Part shown: one piece after another, positions 16,015 through 23,508 of the stretch
Numbering within the stretch: position 1 is the stretch's first letter
Layout of the letters: each line of letters starts with the position of its first letter
IMG/VR virus record: IMGVR_UViG_3300010883_027301
Span: 1-44,901 of that record
Length of the DNA: 44,901 nt
Source: a virus
Direction: 5' to 3' (one strand)
Program-made: the position numbers and the translations under genes
The notes under the pieces: model-generated
Databases searched by the model: none
The model's input: the letters and a program-made list of their open reading frames with translations, nothing else
What the model was told of the DNA's origin: nothing

Positions 16015-18456
16015 ATGAAGAAATATGAAAAAGATAGAGTTTTAAAAGAGACTAATTCTTATTTCAGCGGTGACGAATTAGCGACTAGTGCAATCGTCAA
16101 CAAATATCTTCTTCGAGATTCTTCTGGTAATTTTCTAGAATCTAACCCAGATCAAATGCATAGAAGGCTAGCTTCAGAGTTTGCAAGAATAGAAAAAAAG
16201 TATAATGGCTCCAGATCACTTGATGAAGAGCAAATATATGGCTTGTTCAAAGATTTCAAGCAAATAATCCCTCAAGGTTCTCCAATGTTTGGAATAGGAA
16301 ATGACCACGCGGTTGTTAGTCTTTCTAATTGCGTGGTTGTAGAATCTCCTCAAGATGATATAAGCTCAATTTTAAATCGCGGAAAAGATTTAGCTAATCT
16401 TTTTAAGAGAAGATGCGGTGTAGGAATAGACATTTCTACTCTTAGGCCAGATGGAGCAAAAGTATCTAATTCTGCTAGAACAACTACTGGAGCTTGGAGT
16501 TTTGCAGATTTTTATAGCTACGTCTGTAGGATGATAGGCCAAAACGGCCGCCGTGGTGCGCTTATGATAACTTTAGATGTTCGCCATCCAGACATTGCTA
16601 AATTTGTTACGATGAAGCAAGATCTCTCTAAAGTTACTGGAGCAAATGTTTCAATAAAAATTACTAATGATTTTATGCGTGCTGTAGAAAGTGGAGATAA
16701 ATTTAAACTACAGTGGCCAGTTGAATCTAGCGACCCTTGCTTTTCTGAAGAAATAGATGCAGAATATCTGTGGAAACTAATTGTAGATTCTGCCACTAAA
16801 ACTGCAGAGCCAGGCTTAATGATGTGGGACAACATAATAGAAGATTTACCAGCAGAATCTTATAGCGATGTAGGTTTTAAAACAATAACTACTAATCCTT
16901 GTGGAGAAATACCCCTTAGCGCTTACGACTCTTGCAGACTTATAGCAATTAACTTAACGAGTTATGTTGATAATCCGTTCCAAAAAAATGCGTCTTTTAA
17001 TTTTGAAAAATTCAAAATGGCTTCTCGTTATGCAATGAGATTAAGCGACGATTTAGTAGATTTAGAATCTGAAAAACTTCAAGCTATTCTTTTAAAAGTA
17101 GATACAGAAGACGAGAAAATTCTTTGGACAAAACTTTTAAATGCTTGTTTAGATGGAAGAAGAACAGGTTTGGGCACTCTTGGTTTAGGAGACACTCTTG
17201 TTAAACTTGGAATAACTTATGGCTCTGAAAAATCTATTAAAGTAATAGAAGAAATATACGAATCTTTAAAGATATCTGCATACACAGAGAGCGTGGTATT
17301 AGCTGAAGAAAGAGGGCCATTTAGAGTTTGGGATTGGGAAAAAGAAAAAGATAACGCTTTTATTAAAAGACTTCCAGATAATTTGAAAAAAGCTATTAAA
17401 CAGCATGGAAGGAGAAATATTGCTTGCTTAACAAATGCGCCAACGGGAACATGCTCAATTGCAGCTCAAACTTCTAGCGGAATTGAGCCTATTTTCAGGC
17501 TAAGCTACACTAGAAGGAAAAAAATAAATCCAGATGAAGAAGAAAAGCCAGATTTTATAGATAATTTAGGAGATAAGTGGAAAGAATTTAAAATATACCA
17601 TCACGCTCTTAAAGAGTATTGGGAAACTGGAGGATCTAAAAAAGAAGATTCTCTACCAAATTATTTTATAACTTCGGATGAAATAGACTGGGTGAAAAGA
17701 ATAGAGGTTCAAGCAGCTATTCAAAGGCACATTGATCACTCTATAAGCAGCACTATTAATTTACCAGCAGACACTTCTCCAGATGTGGTTGATGTTCTAT
17801 ACAGAAAAGCTTGGAAGAATGGACTAAAGGGCGTGACTGTTTATGTAGATGGCTCTAGATCTGGTGTGTTAATCACAAAAAAAGAAGAAGATTCTACACT
17901 GAAATATAAGTCAGCCTCAAAAAGAGCAGAATTGCTAAGTTGCGATATTCATAGAGCTTCTATCACTGGAGATGATTGGACTATTCTAGTAGGTCTCCAC
18001 GATGGCCAGCCCTATGAAATATTTGGAGGACTTTCTGAGTATGTAGAAATTCCTAAAAAACACTGTTCGGGACAAATTAAAAAGAGGTCTAGAAAATCAG
18101 TTCCTTCTAAGTACGATTTGATAGTTGGTACTAATGGAGATGAATTTGTCATAAAAGATATAGTTTCTGTTTTTAGAAATCCTAATCACACCGCTTTTAC
18201 AAGGACTATATCGTTATCTATGCGCCATGGAGTTCCAGTACAATATTTAGTAGAACAACTACAAAAAGATAAAGAAGCAGATTTATTTTCTTTTAGTAAA
18301 GTTATAGCTAGAGTTCTTAAAAAATATATTAAAGATGGCACCAAAGTAAGCAATGGTGTAATAGATTGCAATTGTGAAAACAAAGAACATTGTAGAGTAG
18401 TGTATCAAGAAGGGTGCGCGACTTGTTTAACTTGCGGTTATGCAAAGTGCGGATAA
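16015..18456 (+). CDS. nrdJ: Class II (adenosylcobalamin-dependent) ribonucleotide reductase
   Basis: The barrel contains SNCVVV (C106), TTNPCGEIPL (N294, C296, E298) and C307. These match the paired redox cysteines and the thiyl-radical cysteine of class II enzymes, with the same 11-residue step between the active and second redox cysteine. NAPTGTCSIAA and GVTVYVDGSRSGVL are further NrdJ landmarks. The C-terminal part (RTISLSMRHGVPVQYLVEQL) resembles the TSCPD domain, and the end carries CATCLTCGYAKCG, a shuttle or zinc cysteine cluster. No NrdB-type radical subunit is encoded nearby, as expected for class II. It makes dNTP precursors from host ribonucleotides and would depend on host B12. 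It sits between the helicase and the Fe-S cassette. Confidence 0.9.
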   Translation: MKKYEKDRVLKETNSYFSGDELATSAIVNKYLLRDSSGNFLESNPDQMHRRLASEFARIEKKYNGSRSLDEEQIYGLFKDFKQIIPQGSPMFGIGNDHAVVSLSNCVVVESPQDDISSILNRGKDLANLFKRRCGVGIDISTLRPDGAKVSNSARTTTGAWSFADFYSYVCRMIGQNGRRGALMITLDVRHPDIAKFVTMKQDLSKVTGANVSIKITNDFMRAVESGDKFKLQWPVESSDPCFSEEIDAEYLWKLIVDSATKTAEPGLMMWDNIIEDLPAESYSDVGFKTITTNPCGEIPLSAYDSCRLIAINLTSYVDNPFQKNASFNFEKFKMASRYAMRLSDDLVDLESEKLQAILLKVDTEDEKILWTKLLNACLDGRRTGLGTLGLGDTLVKLGITYGSEKSIKVIEEIYESLKISAYTESVVLAEERGPFRVWDWEKEKDNAFIKRLPDNLKKAIKQHGRRNIACLTNAPTGTCSIAAQTSSGIEPIFRLSYTRRKKINPDEEEKPDFIDNLGDKWKEFKIYHHALKEYWETGGSKKEDSLPNYFITSDEIDWVKRIEVQAAIQRHIDHSISSTINLPADTSPDVVDVLYRKAWKNGLKGVTVYVDGSRSGVLITKKEEDSTLKYKSASKRAELLSCDIHRASITGDDWTILVGLHDGQPYEIFGGLSEYVEIPKKHCSGQIKKRSRKSVPSKYDLIVGTNGDEFVIKDIVSVFRNPNHTAFTRTISLSMRHGVPVQYLVEQLQKDKEADLFSFSKVIARVLKKYIKDGTKVSNGVIDCNCENKEHCRVVYQEGCATCLTCGYAKCG

Positions 18457-18482
18457 TACTTAGTTAAAAGAAAGGAACCTAT

Positions 18483-18869
18483 ATGGCATATTCACAAAAA
18501 ACAATAGATCATTTTGAAAATCCGCAGAATGTGGGTAGCATGGATCGAAACGATCCTGGTGTAGGCACCGGTATGGTAGGCGCTCCTGCATGCGGCGATG
18601 TAATGAAACTCCAGCTTAAAATTAATGACAGCGGAATTATAGAAGATGCCAAATTTAAAACATTCGGTTGTGGGTCTGCAATTGCATCTAGTTCTTTAAT
18701 TACTAGTATGGTGAAAGGCCAATCTATTGAACAAGCTTTAGAAATATCTAATGCAGACATCGCGAAAGAACTTTCTCTTCCACCAGTAAAAATTCATTGC
18801 TCTGTTTTAGCTGAAGATGCAATTAAAGCTGCAATTAGAGATTATAGGAAAAAACATGACGAAAAATGA
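18483..18869 (+). CDS. iscU: IscU Fe-S cluster scaffold protein
   Basis: The protein is the same length as bacterial IscU and very close to it throughout. GAPACGDVMKLQ carries C37 and D39, KTFGCGSAIASSS carries C63, and LPPVKIHC carries the LPPVK motif (99-103), H105 and C106. All cluster ligands and the chaperone-recognition motif are intact, so it should be a working scaffold. In bacteria IscU receives sulfur from IscS and passes clusters on with HscA/HscB. No iscS, hscA or fdx is in the window, so the phage protein would have to use host partners. A GAAAGG site precedes the ATG. It overlaps the nfu gene by 14 bases. Confidence 0.95.
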   Translation: MAYSQKTIDHFENPQNVGSMDRNDPGVGTGMVGAPACGDVMKLQLKINDSGIIEDAKFKTFGCGSAIASSSLITSMVKGQSIEQALEISNADIAKELSLPPVKIHCSVLAEDAIKAAIRDYRKKHDEK

Positions 18870-19128
18870 TATACAGCAATTTATAGATAAAGAAATTAAT
18901 CCTCTCATAGCTTCTCATGGAGGTTATATATCAATACATAATTTCAATGAAGAAAGCAAGGAATTAAAGATTACTATGGGTGGCGGATGCCAAGGCTGCG
19001 CATCGTCAAAAATGACATTGAGACTAGGAGTAGAAAATCATCTTAGAGAAGAATTTCCAAGTATAGGAGATATTGAAGATGTTACTGATCATTTATCTGG
19101 TGAAAATCCATACTATGAAAAGGAGTAA
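18856..19128 (+). CDS. Nfu-type Fe-S carrier (NifU C-terminal domain)
   Basis: The frame is open back to an ATG at 18817, but that lies inside iscU. The ATG at 18856 has TAGGA about 6 bases upstream and gives a protein starting at the normal Nfu domain boundary. INPLIASHGG, GGGCQGCASSKMTLRLGVE and EFPSIGDIEDVTDH are the hallmarks of the NifU C-terminal domain, including the CxxC that binds a 4Fe-4S cluster. The end (GENPYY) resembles the end of E. coli NfuA. It lacks the N-terminal A-type domain that NfuA carries. It would carry clusters from IscU to targets. Confidence 0.92.
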   Translation: MTKNDIQQFIDKEINPLIASHGGYISIHNFNEESKELKITMGGGCQGCASSKMTLRLGVENHLREEFPSIGDIEDVTDHLSGENPYYEKE

Positions 19129-19131
19129 ATA

Positions 19132-19458
19132 ATGCCGATAACAGTCACTGATAAAGCAAAAACTAAAATTTATTCTTTGCTTAAAAAACGCCAAACTCTT
19201 GAACACTACTTAAAAATATCTCTCCAGGGAGGGGGATGTTCTGGGTTTATGTATCATTATGATTTTGTTTTAGAGCCGGAAGAAAAAGATAAAGTTTTTG
19301 AATTTGGAGATGTTAAAATTTGTATAGACAAGAAATCATATCTATTTCTCAATGGTGTAGAAATAGATTATGAAGAAGACCTTTTTAAATCTGGTCTAGT
19401 ATTTAAATCGCCTAACGCAAAAAGAACTTGCGGATGCGGCGAATCAGTAGCTTTTTAG
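19132..19458 (+). CDS. A-type Fe-S carrier (IscA/ErpA/HesB family)
   Basis: ITVTDKAKTKIYSLL opens the HesB fold, GGGCSGFMYHY holds the first conserved cysteine and TCGCGESVAF the last two, the standard three-cysteine set. GLVFKSPNAKRTCGCG matches the family C-terminus. At 108 residues it is full length. It lies 3 bases after the nfu gene and directly before the ClpP-like gene, so it belongs to the same transcription unit. A-type carriers deliver clusters to apo-proteins or hold iron; IscA and ErpA cannot be told apart here. Confidence 0.93.
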   Translation: MPITVTDKAKTKIYSLLKKRQTLEHYLKISLQGGGCSGFMYHYDFVLEPEEKDKVFEFGDVKICIDKKSYLFLNGVEIDYEEDLFKSGLVFKSPNAKRTCGCGESVAF

Positions 19459-19466
19459 GAAAAAAT

Positions 19467-20069
19467 ATGAAGTGGACGACTAAAATATCTCCGTTGCTTA
19501 AAGAGTTTGAGCTTAGGAAAAATCCAGTAATAATTCGAGTAAATAAATTTGATGAAGAATCAGCTAAGAAATTTAGCCAAGAAATAGCTCAAGCACATAA
19601 TACCGGCCAAAAAGTAATTCCTATAGTCATAGATTCTTATGGAGGACAAGTATATAGTCTTATGGCTATGATAAGCGATATTAAAAATTCAGAACTTCCA
19701 GTTGCAACTATAGTTGAGGGAAAAGCGATGTCATGCGGAGCAATATTATTCTCTTTTGGTGAAGAGGGGTATAGGTTTATGGATCCAAACGCGACTATTA
19801 TGATTCATGATGTATCTTCGATGGATATGGGGAAAGTAGAAGAACTAAAAGCAGGCGCTAAAGAAGCAGATAGGTTGAATACAATAGTTTATAAAATGAT
19901 GTCACAAAACTGTGGTAAAAAAGATGATTATTTTATGAAAATTGTAGATAAGAAAAAACATGCTGATTGGTTTGTAGATGCTGCAGAAGCTAAAAAGCAT
20001 GGAATGGCTAATCATTTAAGAGTGCCGAAACTTAATATTACTATTGAAGTAGACATAGAGTTTGAATAG
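19467..20069 (+). CDS. ClpP-like serine protease (S14 family)
   Basis: The frame is open to an ATG at 19428 inside the IscA-type gene. ATG 19467, with AGGA 6 bases upstream, is preferred. Residues 53-61 (IVIDSYGGQ) match the oxyanion loop of ClpP. KAMSCGAILFS carries the nucleophile S89, IMIHDVSS carries H114, and D167 precedes the WFVDAAEAKKHGMAN segment that matches the ClpP C-terminal helix. The triad is therefore complete. At 200 residues it is ClpP-sized. In phages such proteases serve either as host-type degradation subunits or as prohead proteases. The location beside Fe-S and lysis genes does not decide this. Confidence 0.85.
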   Translation: MKWTTKISPLLKEFELRKNPVIIRVNKFDEESAKKFSQEIAQAHNTGQKVIPIVIDSYGGQVYSLMAMISDIKNSELPVATIVEGKAMSCGAILFSFGEEGYRFMDPNATIMIHDVSSMDMGKVEELKAGAKEADRLNTIVYKMMSQNCGKKDDYFMKIVDKKKHADWFVDAAEAKKHGMANHLRVPKLNITIEVDIEFE

Positions 20070-20101
20070 ACAACATAAAGAAAGTATTAAAGGACTATAA
20101 A

Positions 20102-21037
20102 ATGGCTATAGATAAAGTTTTTTATAACAAGAGTTCTTCTGATTCACTTGGTTGGGAACCAAGTTGGTTTGGCGTTAAGCATCATGATGAAGAATTAGTA
20201 AAATCTATTAAAACATGGCAAAAACAAAGAAGCTTAACTGCAGATGGTCTTTGCGGACCAGCCACATATAGAAGAATATGGACAGAAAGAGATGCAGAAA
20301 TAGGAAACTATATACACTACAATCACAAAACCCGTGATAACTCTTTTATAATACACAATAGTAAACCAATTCCAATAGAGTGGGATAAAGTGGTGATTTG
20401 GTCAGATTCTGGTGGACTAAAAATGAAGCCTGGAACTTATTACGACTATGCAGGCAATCCTGATAGAAAGCCAACGCACTTTGTTAATCATTGGGATGTG
20501 TGTCTTTCTTCAGAGTCTTGTGTAAAAGTTCTTAATCGAAGAGGTATTTCTGTTCATTTCTGTATTGATAATGATGGCACTATTTATCAGATTTTAGATA
20601 CGCAACATGGCGCTTGGCATGCTGGAAATGTTTATGGAAATAAGCATGGCATAGGTGTAGAAATAAGCAATGCATATTATATAAAATATCAAGACTGGTA
20701 TGTTAAAAATGGTTTTGGAGAAAGGCCGTTACAAGAAAATGGACATGTACATGGCAAAACTCTTGATGCATTTACAGATTTTTATCCAGTTCAACTAGAA
20801 GCTCTCAAAGCTCTTTGGAAAGCTATTCATATTGGAATAGGTGTGCCACTAGAGTATCCAAAGAATTCAGATGGAAACATAGAAACAAGTGTGCACAAAG
20901 ATGTTGAAAAAGGCAAATTTTCTGGATTTTGTAACCACTATAATTTTACAAGAAATAAGATAGACTGCGCTGGATTAGATCTTCCCAAGCTTTTAGAAGA
21001 AGTTAAGAATTCTCCTCTATATTGTTTGGATAAATAA
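20102..21037 (+). CDS. Endolysin: peptidoglycan-binding domain plus N-acetylmuramoyl-L-alanine amidase
   Basis: Residues 18-62 form a PG_binding_1 domain (LVKSIKTWQKQRSLTADGLCGPATYRRI). From about 120 an Amidase_2 domain follows: HFVNHWDV with zinc ligand H130, SVHFCIDNDGTIYQ, AWHAGNVYGNKHGIGVEISN, and GFCNHYNFTRNKIDC with H279 and C289 as the remaining ligands, as in T7 lysozyme. No signal peptide or SAR anchor is visible, so release should depend on a holin. A GGACT site precedes the ATG. It cuts the amide bond between the sugar chain and the stem peptide at lysis. Confidence 0.9.
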   Translation: MAIDKVFYNKSSSDSLGWEPSWFGVKHHDEELVKSIKTWQKQRSLTADGLCGPATYRRIWTERDAEIGNYIHYNHKTRDNSFIIHNSKPIPIEWDKVVIWSDSGGLKMKPGTYYDYAGNPDRKPTHFVNHWDVCLSSESCVKVLNRRGISVHFCIDNDGTIYQILDTQHGAWHAGNVYGNKHGIGVEISNAYYIKYQDWYVKNGFGERPLQENGHVHGKTLDAFTDFYPVQLEALKALWKAIHIGIGVPLEYPKNSDGNIETSVHKDVEKGKFSGFCNHYNFTRNKIDCAGLDLPKLLEEVKNSPLYCLDK

Positions 21038-21038
21038 A

Positions 21039-21503
21039 ATGGCTAACAACAAGTGGAGGTCTATGAATCTTTTGTCTACTCACTTATGCAAAACTAGTGA
21101 TGTAGGTTTTCATGGAAATTTATTCGGCGGAAAATTATTAGCTTGGTTAGATGAAGCTGGAGCAGCTCTCTCTGCAGAGTTTACTGAGACTGGAAGGATA
21201 GTCACTAAGCATATTTCTGAAGTTAATTTTCAGAGTCCAGTGCGTCCAGGCCAGCTTATTAAGATATATGGAAAAATATTGAAAATTGGAAGAACTTCAA
21301 TAACGCTAGAAGTTGAAGCCAGGAGACATAGTATATACAACGGAACTCAAAAACCAGTATGTAAATGCCAGATGATATTTGTGAGAATAGATGGTGATGG
21401 CGAGCCAGTACCAATTCAACCGCACATTCATAAAAAATTTGAAAGACCAATAGAAAGAGAAAAGGTTTCAGAATATGATAGCTCTTCTAATACAAAAAAT
21501 TAA
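21039..21503 (+). CDS. Hotdog-fold acyl-CoA thioesterase
   Basis: NLFGGKLLAWLDEAGAALS (N27 to D38) is the conserved core of YciA/BACH-type acyl-CoA thioesterases, with the catalytic Asp in the long helix. HISEVNFQSPVRPGQLIKIYGKILKIGRTS matches the next strands. At 154 residues it is a single hotdog domain. The gene begins 1 base after the endolysin stop and is probably translated with it. It would hydrolyse fatty acyl-CoA, so a role in lipid or membrane change during infection is possible. Such genes are uncommon in phages. Confidence 0.85.
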   Translation: MANNKWRSMNLLSTHLCKTSDVGFHGNLFGGKLLAWLDEAGAALSAEFTETGRIVTKHISEVNFQSPVRPGQLIKIYGKILKIGRTSITLEVEARRHSIYNGTQKPVCKCQMIFVRIDGDGEPVPIQPHIHKKFERPIEREKVSEYDSSSNTKN

Positions 21504-21666
21504 AAATATTTTCAAAAAAAAATCTAAGAGTCAAAAAAGTAATTCTGAAGAACCGTTAGACAACATAATTTATCTTGAGAGTTTTTTAAAGTACCGCTTA
21601 AAATTTAATCCAGAGAACAAAAAATATCAAAAAGTTTTAGAATACTCTGAAGAAGATCTAAAATAG
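21475..21666 (+). CDS. Small basic protein, unknown function
   Basis: This 63-residue protein begins with an amphipathic, strongly basic helix (MIALLIQKIKNIFKKKSK), followed by a polar tail. It overlaps the end of the thioesterase gene by 29 bases, and AAAGG lies about 9 bases before the ATG. The N-terminal helix could sit on the inner membrane surface. A lysis accessory role is possible from position alone. The long overlap makes it less certain than its neighbours. Confidence 0.5.
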   Translation: MIALLIQKIKNIFKKKSKSQKSNSEEPLDNIIYLESFLKYRLKFNPENKKYQKVLEYSEEDLK

Positions 21667-21715
21667 GTTCTAAATCTTTATATTTAAGAAATGTTGGCTC
21701 TCTTTGGTTGGATTA

Positions 21716-21961
21716 ATGAGTAAAAGTTCTCCATGTTCTGTTTCTGATTCTATCTTAAAGTTAAGATCTTTAAGAGATAAGCTGTGTTCTAGTGAAAAAG
21801 AATGGAAAGAAGCTTTTAAAGTAAGAGATTTTTTAGTTGAAGAGTTGATTTGTTTAAGCTCTATGCTAGAAGATGAAAGTAAGACTAAAGAAGATTGCCA
21901 TGAAAAAATTTCCGAAATTTTGAAAGATTTTTCTTCAGAATCTAAAAATAAGGGTAGTTGA
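21716..21961 (+). CDS. Small helical acidic protein, unknown function
   Basis: 81 residues, largely helical and charged (SILKLRSLRDKLCSSEKEWKEAFKVRDFLVEEL as separate helix segments) with coiled-coil character. The ATG at 21716 is preferred to a TTG at 21704. Its stop is directly followed by the next ATG at 21962, so the two genes are probably coupled. No family was recognised. Confidence 0.5.
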   Translation: MSKSSPCSVSDSILKLRSLRDKLCSSEKEWKEAFKVRDFLVEELICLSSMLEDESKTKEDCHEKISEILKDFSSESKNKGS

Positions 21962-22285
21962 ATGTCAGACGGCGAAAATGGTTGGAGCGAATATTCTCGA
22001 CTAGTATTAAAAGAGCTTACTACGCTTGCCGCTAGCATTCAGTCTTTGAACTCAGAAATTCAAGATCTTAAGCAAGAAATTGCTCGGATGAGAGAGCGCG
22101 AAGACCGAGTTGATGAACTTCGAGTATGGAAAGAAAAAGTTGATGAAGTCGCTTCTCCATCTCAGATATTAGTAAAGTTTAACGAAGTTGAAGACTTAAA
22201 GCAGTTTAAGACAAAAGCAGTAACTGTTTTCATGGTAGTTCAATTTTTAATGGGCGTTATTGTTTTTGCCCAGAGATTTATGTAA
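21962..22285 (+). CDS. Coiled-coil protein with C-terminal membrane anchor (XhlA-like layout)
   Basis: Residues 15-65 form a clear heptad-type coiled coil (LAASIQSLNSEIQDLKQEIARMRE). The C-terminus has a single transmembrane helix at about 86-104 (VTVFMVVQFLMGVIVFAQ), ending just before the stop. This layout matches phage XhlA-type lysis accessory proteins and some holin-associated proteins. It lies about 900 bases after the endolysin gene. No second membrane helix is present, so it would not be a classical class I or II holin. The lysis role is inferred from layout and position. Confidence 0.6.
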   Translation: MSDGENGWSEYSRLVLKELTTLAASIQSLNSEIQDLKQEIARMREREDRVDELRVWKEKVDEVASPSQILVKFNEVEDLKQFKTKAVTVFMVVQFLMGVIVFAQRFM

Positions 22286-22372
22286 AAACAACTTTTCGTA
22301 GTTAAAATAAAGCTATGAAGTTTAAGTTACTTAATCTATACGTGCGCCAGCGCAACTATCTAAGTGAGAACT

Positions 22373-23179
22373 ATGCCTGAAGGACCAGAGTGCAGAAGGA
22401 TTGGAGAGTCTCTTGCAAAAGAAGTTTCTAGTAAGACTATAGTGGCCATCGACATCTTAGGAGGCAGGTATACTAAGAAAGAACCGTCTGGTTTATCAGA
22501 TTTGATTTCTGAACTACCGATAGGCGTCGTCGGCGTCGGCGTCCATGGAAAATTTATCTACTGGATTCTTTTTAAGCAATATTCGCTTTGGAACACTTTA
22601 GGTATGAGCGGATATTGGTCTGGAGAAAAGCAAAAGCATTCTCGGATAAAAATTACTTTTTCTGATAAAACAGAAGTTTATTTTAATGACACTGGAAACT
22701 TTGGAACGATTAAATTAGTTAAGGGAAAATCAAACCTCATTAATAAACTTAAATCTCTTGGTCCGGATATGCTTTCTGACGATGTAGAAGATTCTACATT
22801 TTTAGACGCTTTGAGAAAAAAGAATAAACACAACATTTGTAAGGTTCTAATGGATCAAAAAGTTATATCGGGAGTCGGAAACTATGTAAAAGCTGAAGCT
22901 TTATGGCTAGCAAGAATTAATCCAGGTTCTAATGTAGAAGATTTAACTGATGAAAAACTTCTTGATCTTAGCGAAGCTATCAAAAATGTTTTAAAAACTT
23001 CTTATGAAAGTGGAGGAGCAACAATTAAATCTTATAAAAATTTCGATGGCGAAATTGGAGATTTCTCTTCAAGATTTCTTGTTTATAATCAGAAAACTGA
23101 TCCTCACGGAAATAAAGTGATAAAATATAAAACACCTGATGGAAGAACAACACATTGGGTACCAGAAGTTCAAATTTAG
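22373..23179 (+). CDS. Fpg/Nei-family DNA glycosylase with zincless finger
   Basis: The frame allows a GTG at 22364, but members of this family need Pro as residue 2 after Met removal, so ATG 22373 (MPEGPE) is the start. P2 and E3 are the catalytic pair, K60 lies in the VGVHGKF hairpin and a helix-two-turn-helix lies near residues 160-170 (DQKVISGVGNYVKAEALW). The C-terminal beta-hairpin (DPHGNKVIKYK, then DGRTTHW with R258) has the catalytic Arg but none of the four zinc cysteines. This makes it a zincless finger as in NEIL1-type enzymes. It removes oxidised bases, possibly to repair or edit phage or host DNA. Confidence 0.9.
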   Translation: MPEGPECRRIGESLAKEVSSKTIVAIDILGGRYTKKEPSGLSDLISELPIGVVGVGVHGKFIYWILFKQYSLWNTLGMSGYWSGEKQKHSRIKITFSDKTEVYFNDTGNFGTIKLVKGKSNLINKLKSLGPDMLSDDVEDSTFLDALRKKNKHNICKVLMDQKVISGVGNYVKAEALWLARINPGSNVEDLTDEKLLDLSEAIKNVLKTSYESGGATIKSYKNFDGEIGDFSSRFLVYNQKTDPHGNKVIKYKTPDGRTTHWVPEVQI

Positions 23180-23188
23180 GAGAAAAAA

Positions 23189-23470
23189 ATGAGCGACAAA
23201 ACAACATACAAAATGACAGACCACTCTATTGCCCATGTAGCAAAATTGATTCAAGTTGCAATGCTTACAGGAACTGACGTTGTAGACCATCTACGATCTG
23301 TTGAATTTATTCTTGATGACAACGGATATTTAAGTCCATCTTCAAACACACTTTCGGCTTTAGGATCAGAAATTGAATCTATGTTTACTGACCTTGAAAA
23401 CGAAGCACAAAACAATGAAGAAATTACATTAGAAAAAAGCAGTCCAAAAACAAGAATTTTTGAAGTATAG
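23189..23470 (+). CDS. Small phage protein, unknown function
   Basis: 93 residues. The N-terminal half is a compact helical segment (MTDHSIAHVAKLIQVAMLTGTDVVDHLR), a pattern I remember from short conserved proteins of large marine phages. The C-terminal third is acidic. AGGAG lies close upstream of the ATG, 10 bases after the glycosylase stop. No function can be given. Confidence 0.6.
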   Translation: MSDKTTYKMTDHSIAHVAKLIQVAMLTGTDVVDHLRSVEFILDDNGYLSPSSNTLSALGSEIESMFTDLENEAQNNEEITLEKSSPKTRIFEV

Positions 23471-23480
23471 TACTTTCCTA

Positions 23481-23505
23481 GTGATACTTATTATCAAGGT
23501 ATCAC
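23481..23505 (+). promoter_or_regulatory. Hairpin presenting the ribosome-binding site of the J-domain gene
   Basis: GTGATAC (23481-23487) pairs perfectly with GTATCAC (23499-23505) around an 11-base loop. The AAGG Shine-Dalgarno (23496-23499) lies at the loop and stem edge, 9 bases before the ATG at 23509. No U tract follows, so a translational or promoter-linked role is more likely than termination. Confidence 0.5.
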
Positions 23506-23508
23506 GAA

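Noticed and set aside
18817-18855. Longer N-terminus for the Nfu gene
   Set aside because: It lies inside iscU, adds residues absent from the family, and the ATG at 18856 has a good ribosome site.
19428-19466. Longer N-terminus for the ClpP-like gene
   Set aside because: It overlaps the cysteine-coding end of the IscA-type gene, and the ATG at 19467 has AGGA 6 bases upstream.
21670-22038. Antisense open frame across the small coiled-coil genes
   Set aside because: It has no ribosome site, is rich in Ser/Leu as expected for a reverse shadow of acidic helical genes, and opposes two coupled genes.
22364-22372. GTG start for the Nei-type gene
   Set aside because: The family needs Pro at position 2, which only the ATG at 22373 provides.
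22315-22380. 21-codon open frame overlapping the Nei start
   Set aside because: It lacks a ribosome site and any recognisable feature. A leader peptide cannot be excluded but is not supported.
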